This document shows positions 41,156 through 50,230 of a DNA stretch of 58,010 nucleotides, in pieces (within the stretch, counting starts at the first letter, position 1; every line of letters starts with the position of its first letter). The DNA is from an uncultured Dysosmobacter sp. (lineage in GTDB: Bacteria; Bacillota; Clostridia; Oscillospirales; Oscillospiraceae), in contig NZ_CANRMB010000019.1 in the NCBI RefSeq assembly GCF_947631635.1, positions 1-58,010 of the forward strand, in the 5' to 3' direction. The notes below the pieces were generated by a model. It was not told the origin of the DNA, made no database searches, and worked only from the letters and a program-made list of their open reading frames with translations. The translations under genes and the position numbers were made by a program.

Positions 41156-43084
41156 TTAATATTTCCGCGCATCCTTCACGTGGGCCAGGTGGTCCTTGTA
41201 GGCCTCCAGGTTCTCCTTGCGCTCGGAGACCTCGGTGTCGCCCACGCGCCACCAGGAGCCGTAGCCGTCGGTCATGGTCTTGGGCAGGACCTTGATATCG
41301 AACAGGACGGGCTGGTTCTTGACCTTCTTGGCGTCCTCGAAGGCGGCTACCAGCTCCTCCATGGTGCGGATGGAATAGCTCTTGCAGCCATAGCCCTCCG
41401 CCACCTTGGCATAGTCGATGTTCAGGAAGTCGCCGAACAGGCCGTCCTTATTGCGGTAGCGCAGCTCGGTGCACAGGGTCTTGTTGCCGTGGCCCACCTG
41501 CAGGTTGTTGATGCAGCCGAAGGAGGCGTTGTCAAACAGGCAGATATTGATCTTCTTGTGCTCCATGACAGCGGTCACCAGCTCGCCGTGGAGCATGTTG
41601 AAGCTGCCGTCGCCGCACATGGCGTAGACCTCCCGCTTGTCGCCGATGGCCAGCTTCACGCCCAGGGCGCCCGCCACCTCATAACCCATGGTGGAGTAGC
41701 CGTACTCCATGTTGTAGCAGTCGATGCCGGTGGGGCGCCACATGCGCTGCATGTCGCCGGGCAGGGAGCCGGCGGCGCCGATGGCCACGTCGCCCTCGCT
41801 CATCATGGCGTTGATGGCGCCCAGAACGGTGGTCTGGCACAATCCGGCCTTCAGGTCCTTGGCATAGCGCTTGGCGGAGTCGGCGTTGGCGTCGTTGATG
41901 ATGGGCTTCCAGGACTTCTTGTCCTCAAAGACGATGTGGTCCAGACGCTCCAGCTCCTTGGCCCACTTCTCGCGGGCGGCCTCGACCTCGCCCTTGTAGG
42001 GGGCCTTGTAGCCGTCCAGCTTGGCCAGCAAGCGGGGCAGGGCGTCCTTGGCGTCGGCCACCACGGGGATGGCGTCCATCTTCAGGGCCTGGAACTCGGA
42101 GACGTTGATGTTGACGAATTTGCAGGTGTCCTTGAACAGCCACTTGGAGGAGGTGGTGAAGTCGGTGTAGCGGGTGCCGACGCCGATGACCAGGTCCGCC
42201 TTCTTGGCGATGTCGTTGGCGGCGGAGCAGCCGGTGACGCCGACACCGCCCAGGTTCAGGCGGTGGGTCCACTCAATGGCGCTCTTGCCCGCCTGGGTCT
42301 CGGCGAAGGGGATGCCGGTGGCCTCGGCAAAGGCGCGGAACTCATCGTGAGCCTCGGAGTAGCGGACGCCGCCGCCGCAGATCAGCAGGGGGCGCTTGGC
42401 CTTCTTGATGGCCTCGGCGGCTTCATCCAGCGCGGCCTCGGTGGCGGGGCGGCGCTCCAGGCGCCACACCCGCTTGGCGAAGAAGCTGACGGGATAGTCA
42501 TAGGCCTCACCCTCCACGTCCTGGGGCATGGCGATGCAGACGGCGCCGGTGTTGGCGGGGTCGGTCAGGACACGGAACGCGGAGATGCAGGCGCTCATCA
42601 GCTGCTCGGGACGGACGATGCGGTCCCAGTAGCGGCAGACGGCCTTAAAGGCGTCGTTGGTGGAGATGGAGAGGTTGTTGGTCTGCTCCACCTGCTGCAG
42701 CACGGGATCGGGCTGGCGGCAGGCGTACACGTCGCCGGGCAGCACCAGCAGGGGGATGTTGTTGGCGGTGGCGGTGCCGCAGGCGGTGACCATGTTGGCG
42801 GCGCCGGGGCCCACGGAAGAGGTGGCCACGCAGATCTGCTTGCGCTTCATCTGCTTGGCGAAGGCCACGGCGGCCTGGGCCATGCCCTGCTCGTTCTGGC
42901 CGTGCCAGACCTCCAGGTGCTTGGCCTCCTGGGTCAGCGCCTGACCGAAGCCCACCACGTTGCCGTGGCCGGGGATGATGAATACGCCGCGGACGAAGCG
43001 GTTCTGAACGCCGTCCACCTCGATGAACTGGTTCTCCAGGAACCGGACCAGGGCCTGGGCCATGGTCAAACGAACGGTTTTCAT
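41156..43084 (-). CDS. iolD: 3D-(3,5/4)-trihydroxycyclohexane-1,2-dione hydrolase
   Basis: The 642-residue thiamine-diphosphate enzyme has an N-terminal PYR domain with GHGNVVGFGQAL and HGQNEQGMAQAA (glutamate for ThDP activation). The PP domain with the GDGSFNM motif followed by LFDNASFGCINN binds ThDP and Mg. IolD opens the inositol-derived ring to 5-deoxy-glucuronate. It follows iolB by 15 bases. Full length for the family. Confidence 0.95.
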   Translation of the reverse strand: MKTVRLTMAQALVRFLENQFIEVDGVQNRFVRGVFIIPGHGNVVGFGQALTQEAKHLEVWHGQNEQGMAQAAVAFAKQMKRKQICVATSSVGPGAANMVTACGTATANNIPLLVLPGDVYACRQPDPVLQQVEQTNNLSISTNDAFKAVCRYWDRIVRPEQLMSACISAFRVLTDPANTGAVCIAMPQDVEGEAYDYPVSFFAKRVWRLERRPATEAALDEAAEAIKKAKRPLLICGGGVRYSEAHDEFRAFAEATGIPFAETQAGKSAIEWTHRLNLGGVGVTGCSAANDIAKKADLVIGVGTRYTDFTTSSKWLFKDTCKFVNINVSEFQALKMDAIPVVADAKDALPRLLAKLDGYKAPYKGEVEAAREKWAKELERLDHIVFEDKKSWKPIINDANADSAKRYAKDLKAGLCQTTVLGAINAMMSEGDVAIGAAGSLPGDMQRMWRPTGIDCYNMEYGYSTMGYEVAGALGVKLAIGDKREVYAMCGDGSFNMLHGELVTAVMEHKKINICLFDNASFGCINNLQVGHGNKTLCTELRYRNKDGLFGDFLNIDYAKVAEGYGCKSYSIRTMEELVAAFEDAKKVKNQPVLFDIKVLPKTMTDGYGSWWRVGDTEVSERKENLEAYKDHLAHVKDARKY

Positions 43085-43099
43085 GGGGATTACCTCCTG

Positions 43100-43903
43100 T
43101 CAATGATTGGGATAGATGTGGTCGTTGGCGTCGGCCTTCCACAGCCAGGCGTGTTCCTCGTCGTCGATCCGGGTCTTCAGCCAGGGATCGCCCTCCAGGT
43201 GCCGGATGCCCCAGGCATAGCACATGGCGTAGCCGGGCGCGGCGGTCTGAGAGTGGAAGCCGCGGTTGATGACGGCCAGGCCGTTGTGGCCGGTCTGATA
43301 GATCTCGCCGTTGGCAAAGCCCGCGCCGAAGCCGTGGGGATAGTCAAAGCGATAGAAGTAGACCTCCGGCTGGGGATGATGGTGGGGGGGATAGGAGGAC
43401 CACTTGCCGGGGTGATTCAGCACCTCGCCCAGCACCATGTTGGAGAAGGGGGCGTTGTCGTGGTCGAAGAAGGTCTTGATCTCCCGCTCCATGCAGCCCA
43501 TCAGCTCGCCCTTGCCGCCGGCGTACTGGGTCTGGACGGTCTCAGGGGTGTACATGACGGCCTCATAGGGCTTTTCGTTGACGGTCTTTTGGATGTACAG
43601 CTCGCTGTGGGCGTGGGCGGTGAGGACGATCTTGGTGCCCTTGCCGGCCAGCAGGCAGTAGGCCTCGTGGTGGAAGCAGTCGGGCCGGTCGGCCTCGCAG
43701 GTCTTTCCGTCCCACTCGTAGGTGACCTTGCCGGAGAACAGCAGCACCGCGATCTCCTTCTCCGCCTCCTCAAAGGTAAAGACGTCGCCGTCCTCCATCA
43801 CCAGCAGGCCCACGTCCATCTGGGTGCCCATATCGTCCACAGCGGTGTCGATATAGGCGTTGTAGCCCTGCTTCAGTTCATCGTTCTTGTTAAAATAGGT
43901 CAT
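43100..43903 (-). CDS. iolB: 5-deoxy-glucuronate isomerase
   Basis: The 267-residue double cupin has the metal set in SSYPPHHHPQPEVYFYRFD, then GFHSQTAAPGYAMCY. It isomerises 5-deoxy-glucuronate to 5-dehydro-2-deoxygluconate, which IolC would phosphorylate; no iolC is in the window. ATG 43903 follows CAGGAG; a start ten codons upstream has no site. Confidence 0.93.
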   Translation of the reverse strand: MTYFNKNDELKQGYNAYIDTAVDDMGTQMDVGLLVMEDGDVFTFEEAEKEIAVLLFSGKVTYEWDGKTCEADRPDCFHHEAYCLLAGKGTKIVLTAHAHSELYIQKTVNEKPYEAVMYTPETVQTQYAGGKGELMGCMEREIKTFFDHDNAPFSNMVLGEVLNHPGKWSSYPPHHHPQPEVYFYRFDYPHGFGAGFANGEIYQTGHNGLAVINRGFHSQTAAPGYAMCYAWGIRHLEGDPWLKTRIDDEEHAWLWKADANDHIYPNH

Positions 43904-43954
43904 TGGGAACATCTCCTGTTTTAAAATTAGCAATTCAAAATGAGGAGTCAGAGC

Positions 43955-44857
43955 TTACAGACCGGTGTGCTCCTTGATGTACTTGCGGCCCTTCATGGCG
44001 TATTCCAGGGGATTGGCCTTGGCGGGGTCCTGCTCGGCCTCCACCAGCAGCCAGCCCTGGTAGCCGGCCTTGTCCAGCACCTCAAAGACGGGGTCAAAGT
44101 TCACGTCGCCGTCGCCGGGCACGGTGAAAGCGCCATTGCGGACGGACTGGAGGAAGCTCCAGTTGTTCTTCCGGGCCTCTTCCACCACGGGCAGGCGCAT
44201 GTCCTTCAGATGGACGTGGCCCACGCGGTCCACATACTTCTTCAGCATGGCCAGGGGGGCCTCGCCGGCAAAGGTGAAGTGGCCGGTGTCAAAGCACAGG
44301 AACACATAGCGGGGATCGGTGCTGCTCATCATGCGGTCGGTCTCCTCGCTGGTCTGGACCACAGTGCCCATGTGGTGGTGGAAGCACAGCTTGAAGCCGT
44401 GCTCAACGGCGATCTTGCCCAGGGTGTTCAGGCCGCTGCAGAAGCGGTCCCACTCCTCGTCGTTCATCACGTGCTTGTGGCCGCCGGTGAGGATGGGGGT
44501 GTCCATCTGGCCCTGGATTGAGTAGCTCTGCTCGCTGACGTTGATGCGGTTGGCACCCACGGCGGCCAGGAATTCCAGGTTGGCGGTGAAGTCGGCGATC
44601 TCCTCTTCCATGGGCCGGGTCAGGATGAAGGAAGAATACCAGCGGCTGGCGATGCGCATGCCCCGCAGGTCCAGGGCCTTCTTCAGCTCCGCGGGATCGC
44701 TGGGATACTTGTTGCCGATCTCGCAGCCGGTGAAACCGGCCAGAGCCATTTCGCTGACGATCTGCTGGAAGGTGTTCTCACCGCCCAGCTCAGGCATATC
44801 GTCGTTGCACCAGCCGATGGGTGCGATGCCCAAGGATACATGTTTAGGATCAAACAT
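43955..44857 (-). CDS. iolE: Myo-inosose-2 dehydratase
   Basis: The 300-residue TIM-barrel protein starts with VSLGIAPIGWCNDDMPELG, diagnostic for IolE. Metal-ligand segments LCFHHHMGTVV, FLCFDTGHF, VGHVHLKD and LLVEAEQD are in order. It dehydrates 2-keto-myo-inositol to the dione used by IolD. It is first in the operon, with TAAGGAGG before the ATG and a 630-base divergent control region upstream. Confidence 0.95.
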   Translation of the reverse strand: MFDPKHVSLGIAPIGWCNDDMPELGGENTFQQIVSEMALAGFTGCEIGNKYPSDPAELKKALDLRGMRIASRWYSSFILTRPMEEEIADFTANLEFLAAVGANRINVSEQSYSIQGQMDTPILTGGHKHVMNDEEWDRFCSGLNTLGKIAVEHGFKLCFHHHMGTVVQTSEETDRMMSSTDPRYVFLCFDTGHFTFAGEAPLAMLKKYVDRVGHVHLKDMRLPVVEEARKNNWSFLQSVRNGAFTVPGDGDVNFDPVFEVLDKAGYQGWLLVEAEQDPAKANPLEYAMKGRKYIKEHTGL

Positions 44858-45303
44858 AGGGAAGCGTCCTCCTTACAAATATTGATGACTGGATGGGAAT
44901 GGCGGCCGGAGACCCGGCGCCGGATACGGAAAAAACGATTCTGTGTCCGTTCACAGAAAGGCACACAACAACCCCACAGACGCAATCGTTTTCGCTATTA
45001 AGAAAGTATCATCCTTTGGCTCAAAAATCAACGGTTTTTCCTGCTGGTTTTTGAATTTTTCCGATTTAGCCAAAGGGGGTTGCCCTTTTTTTATAGATAT
45101 GACAGAAACCTTTCAAAAGCCCCCGGGAGCGGCCGAAGAGGATGGAAGCGGATGAGCCCGCCGGAGGTGCCGCACAGCGGACGTTTGTGCGCTCCGCAAA
45201 AACGAAATAGGAATAAACACCATGACGACAAAAAAGAATTGATCATTATACACAAAACGGAGTGGCTGAATTGTTAGAAAATAAACAGAATTTGGATGCG
45301 CTA

Positions 45304-45333
45304 TTGACGGGGCGTTTTCCTTTATGCTAGGAT
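45304..45333 (+). promoter_or_regulatory. Promoter of the ABC transporter operon
   Basis: TTGACG (45304-45309), an 18-base spacer and TAGGAT (45328-45333), giving a leader of about 150 bases. Confidence 0.5.
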
Positions 45334-45378
45334 GAAATCGCATTCACCGGGAAAACTAATCGATTTCTTCTAAAAGAA

Positions 45379-45421
45379 AAAAGGGAATATTCCCTTTTTC
45401 CGTGTCCATTTTGGACACGGA
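45379..45421 (+). promoter_or_regulatory. Twin hairpins in the transporter leader
   Basis: AAAAAGGGAAT/ATTCCCTTTTT forms a perfect stem, immediately followed by CCGTGTCC-ATTTT-GGACACGG. The first resembles a terminator with a T-run inside its arm; together they may act as an attenuator or as mRNA protection. Confidence 0.5.
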
Positions 45422-45487
45422 AGGCTCTGGCTCAGGGGAATAAGATGGAACTTTTCCGGAATTTTTATCGAAAAGGAGAAAAGAAGC

Positions 45488-46483
45488 ATGAAGAAGTTTT
45501 TTGCACTGATCCTGGCTCTGGTCATGGCTCTGTCCCTGGTCGCCTGCGGCGGCGGTGACAAGCCCGCTGAGGAGAACAAGGAGACCGAGACCAATGAGCC
45601 CGCCCCCGCCACTGAGGACATCGAGGTCGCCGTCGTTCTGAAGACCCTGGCCTCCGAGTACTGGGGCTATGTGAAGGCCGGCTGCGACGCCGCCGCCGCT
45701 GATCTGGGCGTGAAGGTCACCGTCGTCGGCCCCGGCGCTGAGAGCGAGATCGAGCAGCAGGTCGCCATGATCGAGCAGCAGCTCGCCTCCTGTGATGCCA
45801 TCGTCTGCGCCCCCAATGACGCCGGCGCTGCCGCCGCCGCCCTGCAGGCCGCCATCGACGCCGGCATCCCCGTTCTGTCCGTTGACACCAACGTCGGCAT
45901 CGACGGCCAGACCTCCTTCGTGGGCACCTCCAACGTGGACGCTGCCTATGAGGGCGGCAAGTGGGCCATCGAGACCGTGGGCGCCGACGCCAAGGCCGTC
46001 GTCATCTACGGCCAGGAGGGCGACAACACCTCCAACATGCGCCGCGAGGGCTATGAGAAGGCCTGCTCCGAGGCCGGCGTGGAAGTTCTGGCCGCTCTGT
46101 CCGGCAACAACACCACCGACGGCGCCACCAAGACCATGGAGGATATGCTGAGCTCCTTCCCCGATCAGATCGACATCGTCCTGTGCCACAACGATGATAC
46201 CGCCGTGGGCGCCATGAACGCCTGCAAGTCCGCCGGTGTTGAGGACATCACCATCGTCGGCTTCGACGGCAACGCCTCCGCCGTGGACCTGATCCTGGCC
46301 GGCGAGCTGGTGAAGGCCACCGTCGCCCAGCAGCCCTATGAGATGGGCTATCAGGTCGTCGAGGCTGCCGTGAAGGCCGTCAAGGGCGAGTCTGTTGACG
46401 AAGTCATCAACGCTCCCGTTCAGGTCGTTACCGCTGAGAACGGCCAGGCCTATCTGGACAATCTGGCTTCTATGAAGGGCTGA
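45488..46483 (+). CDS. Sugar/inositol ABC transporter substrate-binding lipoprotein
   Basis: The 331-residue lipoprotein (signal MKKFFALILALVMALSLVAC, Cys20) has a Thr/Glu/Pro-rich linker and a type I periplasmic-binding fold (IEVAVVLKTLASEYWGYVKAG, VDTNVGIDGQTSFVGTSN, GFDGNASAVDLI) like RbsB and inositol binders. It captures sugar outside the cell for the ABC pair that follows. Being divergent from iolEBDG suggests myo-inositol as ligand; ribose or another sugar is possible. AAAAGGAG precedes the ATG. Confidence 0.9.
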   Translation: MKKFFALILALVMALSLVACGGGDKPAEENKETETNEPAPATEDIEVAVVLKTLASEYWGYVKAGCDAAAADLGVKVTVVGPGAESEIEQQVAMIEQQLASCDAIVCAPNDAGAAAAALQAAIDAGIPVLSVDTNVGIDGQTSFVGTSNVDAAYEGGKWAIETVGADAKAVVIYGQEGDNTSNMRREGYEKACSEAGVEVLAALSGNNTTDGATKTMEDMLSSFPDQIDIVLCHNDDTAVGAMNACKSAGVEDITIVGFDGNASAVDLILAGELVKATVAQQPYEMGYQVVEAAVKAVKGESVDEVINAPVQVVTAENGQAYLDNLASMKG

Positions 46484-46534
46484 TCTGCGAGTTTGCACAT
46501 AACTGCATTGTCGCTGCATAGCTGAGAAGTACGT

Positions 46535-46568
46535 GGATTTGGCGGCAGTACCGACTGCCGCCAAATCC
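46535..46568 (+). promoter_or_regulatory. Intercistronic hairpin after the binding-protein gene
   Basis: GGATTTGGCGGCAGT (46535-46549) pairs perfectly with its complement (46554-46568). With only a short pyrimidine tail it probably stabilises the upstream mRNA or partly terminates, giving more binding protein than ATPase and permease. Confidence 0.75.
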
Positions 46569-46648
46569 TCTTCCAAAGATGCCATCTCCCCGCCGCCGGA
46601 GCGGCGGTAAAACCAAGAAATCAGGAAAAACAGAAACGAGGTAATTCC

Positions 46649-48151
46649 ATGAGCGAGTATGTCGTCGAACTGAAAAATATTACCAAACGTTTTCCTGGTG
46701 TCGTCGCATTGAAAAATATGTCCATTGGCATCAGGCCGGGTGAGATCCACGGCCTGATCGGAGAGAACGGCGCGGGCAAGTCAACCCTGATCAAGGTGCT
46801 GACCGGCGTCCACTCTCCGGAGGAGGGAGAGATTTTTGTGGACGGCCAGAAGGTCGTTTTCAAAAACCCTGTTCAGTCTCGTGAGGCGGGCATCGCTTGT
46901 GTGTATCAGGAGTTGAACATCGTCAAGCAGCTGCCTGTCACGGACAACGTTTTTATGGGACGCGCCATCAAGAAAGGCTTCCTGCTGGATTATCCCCGCA
47001 TGCATGCCGAGGCGGAAGAAGCGCTGAAAACACTGGGGCATCCCGAGATCGATGTAAAAATGGAATGCGGCAAGCTGGGCGTCGGCCAGCAGCAGATGGT
47101 GGAGATCGCCAAGGCTGTCTCCCTGGACGCCAAGCTGATCATCATGGACGAGCCGACCTCTTCCCTGGGTAAGGAGGAGATCGCGCAATTGATGGAAACG
47201 GTCCGGGGCCTGAAGGCCAAGGGCGTGGCCATCCTGTTTGTCTCTCATAAACTGGAAGAGCTCTTTGAACTCTGTGACCGTGTCACCGTCATGCGGGACG
47301 GCGAGCATATCGTCACCAAGGACATCAGCGAGCTGACAGAGGACTCTCTGATCACCGCCATGGTGGGCCGGACGCTGGACAACCTGTATCCCAAGGAGTT
47401 CGGCGTCAAGGGCGATGTGTGGCTGGAGGCCCGGAACCTCAACGAGGCCGGCGTCCTCCACGATGTCAGCTTCCAGGCCCATGCCGGTCAGATCACCGGC
47501 TTTGCAGGCCTGGTGGGCGCCGGACGCACCGAGACCATGCGTGCTATCTTCGGCGCCGACAAGCTGGACAGCGGTGAGATCTACGTCAAGGGTGAAAAAG
47601 TTACCATAAAGAATCCCAAGGACGCCATCAAGCGAAAGATCGCGTTCCTGACGGAGGACCGCAAGGGGCAGGGCCTGGTGCTCTCCCTGGATGTGCGGAC
47701 CAACCTGATCCTGGCCAACATGAAGGGCTTCAGCAACGGTCCCTTCCTGGATAAGGCCCGGATCGAGAAGTCCGGCCAGGAGAATGTGGAGGCCCTGAAG
47801 ATCAAGACCCCCTCCCTGGACGAGGTCACCGCCCAGCTTTCCGGCGGCAACCAGCAGAAGGTGGTCATCGGCAAATGGGTCAATATCGACGCCGATATCT
47901 TTATTTTTGACGAACCTACCCGCGGCATCGACGTGGGCGCGAAGATCGAAGTTTACCGTGTCATGAACGACATGGTCAAGGCCGGCAAGTGCGTCATCAT
48001 GGTCTCCTCCGAACTGCCGGAGATCCTGGCTATGAGCGACCATGTGGTGGTCATGCGGGGCGGCCGCGTCATGGCCAATGTGGACCGTGATACCCCTCAT
48101 TTCAATTCTGAAGACATCATGAAAGCGGCCTGGGGAGGAGAGTTAGACTGA
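46649..48151 (+). CDS. Sugar ABC transporter ATP-binding protein (two domains, RbsA type)
   Basis: The 500-residue protein has two fused ABC domains. The first has Walker A GENGAGKSTLIKVL and Walker B KLIIMDEPTSS. The second has a degenerate Walker A (GLVGAGRTETMRAI), signature LSGGNQQKVVIGKW and FIFDEPTRGIDVG. This is the normal asymmetric pattern of carbohydrate-uptake (CUT2) ATPases. It energises import with the permease, whose ATG follows by one base. Confidence 0.95.
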   Translation: MSEYVVELKNITKRFPGVVALKNMSIGIRPGEIHGLIGENGAGKSTLIKVLTGVHSPEEGEIFVDGQKVVFKNPVQSREAGIACVYQELNIVKQLPVTDNVFMGRAIKKGFLLDYPRMHAEAEEALKTLGHPEIDVKMECGKLGVGQQQMVEIAKAVSLDAKLIIMDEPTSSLGKEEIAQLMETVRGLKAKGVAILFVSHKLEELFELCDRVTVMRDGEHIVTKDISELTEDSLITAMVGRTLDNLYPKEFGVKGDVWLEARNLNEAGVLHDVSFQAHAGQITGFAGLVGAGRTETMRAIFGADKLDSGEIYVKGEKVTIKNPKDAIKRKIAFLTEDRKGQGLVLSLDVRTNLILANMKGFSNGPFLDKARIEKSGQENVEALKIKTPSLDEVTAQLSGGNQQKVVIGKWVNIDADIFIFDEPTRGIDVGAKIEVYRVMNDMVKAGKCVIMVSSELPEILAMSDHVVVMRGGRVMANVDRDTPHFNSEDIMKAAWGGELD

Positions 48152-48152
48152 T

Positions 48153-49184
48153 ATGAAAAAGAATACTTCCGCGAAAGAACTGCTCCAGAAGCTGGGAACT
48201 CTTCTGGCATTGTTCATCCTGATCGCGATCTTCTGCATCACCATGCCCGACAAGTTCCCCAAAGTCACCAACGTGATGAACATCCTCAAGCAGGCGTCCA
48301 TCAACTGCCTGATCGCCTCTGGTATGCTGTGCTGCCTGATCACCGCCGGTATCGACCTGTCCGTGGGTTCCAACTGTGTGCTCTGCACCTGCACCATCGG
48401 CGTTCTGGTCCAGAACTTCGGCATCACCAACCCCGTTCTGCTGGCTATCTGCGGTCTGGCGGTCAGCGCCCTGGCCGGCTTTATCAACGGCACCCTGCTG
48501 ACCCGTCTGGACCTGCCCCATCCCTTCGTGTCCACCATGGGCATGAAGAACGTGCTGTGGGGCCTGGCGCTGGTCATCACCGGCTCCAAGTCCATCGGCT
48601 TCACCAACACCGGCGTGGATTCCCTGATGTGGATCGGCGGCGGCTCCATCGGGACCATCCGTGACGCAGCGACCAACAAGGTCACCTTCCCCGGCATCCC
48701 CGTCAGCTTCATCCTGGTCATCGTGGTGTTCATTCTGTTCGACATCTTCCTGAAGAAGTCCGCGCTGGGCCGTCAGATCTACTGCGTCGGCGGCAACGCC
48801 GAAGCGGCCCGCCTGTCCGGCATCCCCTCCAAGAACGTGCTGACCTTCGTGTACACCCTGTCCGGCTTTATGGCCGGTATGGCCGGTGTGGTCTCCGTGG
48901 GCCGTCTGGCCTCCGCCAACGGCAACGCCGGTACCACCTATGACAACGACGCCATCGCGGCCTGCATCGTGGGCGGCGCCTCCTTCACCGGCGGCAAGGG
49001 CACCATCTGGGGCACCCTGATCGGCGCCATGATCATGGCGGTCATCCGCAACGGCCTGAACTTGGCCGGCGCTTCCAACGATATCCAGTACATCGTCATC
49101 GGCGCTGTCATCATCCTGGCCGTTACCATCGACGTTGTCCGCAACAAGGTGGAGGCCAACGCCCGCAAGATGGCCGCCCAGTAA
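48153..49184 (+). CDS. Sugar ABC transporter permease (RbsC type)
   Basis: The 343-residue protein has about ten hydrophobic segments and the CUT2 permease loop around GGNAEAARLSGIPSKNVLTFVYTL. It forms the channel as a homodimer. The GIDLSVGSN segment near residue 70 is also typical. It ends the transporter operon and is followed by a strong terminator. Confidence 0.95.
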   Translation: MKKNTSAKELLQKLGTLLALFILIAIFCITMPDKFPKVTNVMNILKQASINCLIASGMLCCLITAGIDLSVGSNCVLCTCTIGVLVQNFGITNPVLLAICGLAVSALAGFINGTLLTRLDLPHPFVSTMGMKNVLWGLALVITGSKSIGFTNTGVDSLMWIGGGSIGTIRDAATNKVTFPGIPVSFILVIVVFILFDIFLKKSALGRQIYCVGGNAEAARLSGIPSKNVLTFVYTLSGFMAGMAGVVSVGRLASANGNAGTTYDNDAIAACIVGGASFTGGKGTIWGTLIGAMIMAVIRNGLNLAGASNDIQYIVIGAVIILAVTIDVVRNKVEANARKMAAQ

Positions 49185-49214
49185 GCGTCCATCCGCGCTG
49201 CGCCCAAGAGAAAG

Positions 49215-49252
49215 ATTTCCGGCTGGTCCTTTGGACCGGCCGGAAATTTTTA
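49215..49252 (+). terminator. Terminator of the ABC transporter operon
   Basis: A TTTCCGGC-TGGTCC stem pairs with GGACC-GGCCGGAAA, loop TTT, followed by TTTTTAT. Confidence 0.9.
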
Positions 49253-49357
49253 TGGGCTTGTTTACAAATTGTTCCTTGTTTTCCCATGGCAAAGGTTGTA
49301 CGATACAGATAAAGAACCTCCCGGATGGCCCCTGCATGGGCGGAAAGGAATCAGACG

Positions 49358-50146
49358 TTGAAAAGAAGAATCTCATGGCTTGCCGCGCTGCTGGCGGCGC
49401 TGATGATGCTGTCCCCTGCGGCGCAGGCGGCTGAACTGTCGGAGACACAGGCGGCAGTTTCCGCCGGGGAACAGGCCGCCGCCCCGGCGGAGGACTGGCA
49501 GCTGCTGCTGGTGAACCCCTGGCACACCCTGCCGGAGGAATTTCAGGTGGAATTAAAGACCCTTCCCAATGGGATGCAGGTGGACCAGCGGATCTATGAC
49601 AATCTGACGGACATGCTGGCGGATTGCAAGGCGGCGGGGCTGTGCCCTCTGGTCTGCTCGGCCTACCGCTCCATGGAGACGCAGACGCGCCTTTACCGCA
49701 ATAAGATCACCCGCCTGCGGGCCGCCGGTTACGCTAAGGATGCCGCGGTGGAGGAGGCGGGCCGCTGGGTGGCGGTCCCCGGCACCAGCGAGCATCAGAC
49801 GGGCCTGGCGGTGGACCTGGTGGCGGCCAGCTATCAGGTCCTGGACCAGAACCAGGAGAAGACGGCGGAGCAGAAGTGGCTGATGGAGCACTGCTGGGAG
49901 TACGGATTCATCCTGCGCTATCCCACAGAGAAGTGCGAGATCACCGGCATCGGCTATGAGCCATGGCATTACCGTTATGTGGGCAAGGCCGCAGCCGCGG
50001 CTCTCCATGAGGATGGACTCTGCCTGGAGGAGTATCTGGAGACGCTGGAAGCTGCGGAGAAAACAAGTGAACAGGCGAAAAATGCTGGGACTCCCCTGCG
50101 GAGCCCCGGCATTTTTTCTGCCGTCAGGCCTCAGTCGAAAAACTAG
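49358..50146 (+). CDS. D-Ala-D-Ala carboxypeptidase, VanY-like (M15B)
   Basis: The 262-residue protein has a signal peptide (LKRRISWLAALLAALMM...AQAA) and the M15 zinc motifs: SAYRSMETQTRLY, SEHQTGLAVDL (S-x-H-x6-D) and EPWHYRYVG. It should cut D-Ala-D-Ala or D-Ala from peptidoglycan outside the membrane. TTG 49358 is chosen because AAAGGAA is 7 bases before it; the ATG at 49325 has no site. The last 23 codons or so run through a terminator hairpin, so the original stop codon may have been lost. Confidence 0.85.
   Translation: MKRRISWLAALLAALMMLSPAAQAAELSETQAAVSAGEQAAAPAEDWQLLLVNPWHTLPEEFQVELKTLPNGMQVDQRIYDNLTDMLADCKAAGLCPLVCSAYRSMETQTRLYRNKITRLRAAGYAKDAAVEEAGRWVAVPGTSEHQTGLAVDLVAASYQVLDQNQEKTAEQKWLMEHCWEYGFILRYPTEKCEITGIGYEPWHYRYVGKAAAAALHEDGLCLEEYLETLEAAEKTSEQAKNAGTPLRSPGIFSAVRPQSKN
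50078..50117 (+). terminator. Terminator overlapping the vanY-like reading frame
   Basis: AAAAATGC (50078-50085) pairs with GCATTTTT (50109-50116), plus GGG/CCC and CTC/GAG inside, and ends in T6. It lies within the last codons of the annotated gene, which is unusual. Confidence 0.75.
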
Positions 50147-50163
50147 AAAATTGAAATTCCTAC

Positions 50164-50192
50164 TTGACAAATGGGAAAATATGTGCCATGAT
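50164..50192 (+). promoter_or_regulatory. Promoter of the nifS-nifU operon
   Basis: TTGACA (50164-50169), a 17-base spacer and CATGAT (50187-50192). Confidence 0.6.
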
Positions 50193-50230
50193 GATATCAT
50201 AGTAAATAAATAGGAAATAGGAGGAGACCT

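Larger units (their letters stand above)
44858..45487. promoter_or_regulatory. Divergent control region between iolE and the sugar ABC transporter
   Basis: There is no gene. Features visible are an inverted pair AAAACGATT (44932-44940) and AATCGTTTT (44984-44992) near the iolE side; TCAAAAA...TTTTTGA and AAAGGG/CCCTTT stems at 45020-45095 followed by T7, resembling a small RNA terminator; a sigma-A promoter at 45304; and two hairpins in the transporter leader. No local regulator gene is found, so control is probably by a distant protein. Confidence 0.55.

Noticed and set aside
40712..43924. A 1,070-codon plus-strand open frame across iolD and iolB
   Set aside because: It is antisense to two well-recognised genes, rich in Gly, Val, Ala, His and Leu as expected from complementing GC-rich codons, and crosses the palindrome block. 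It is a shadow frame.
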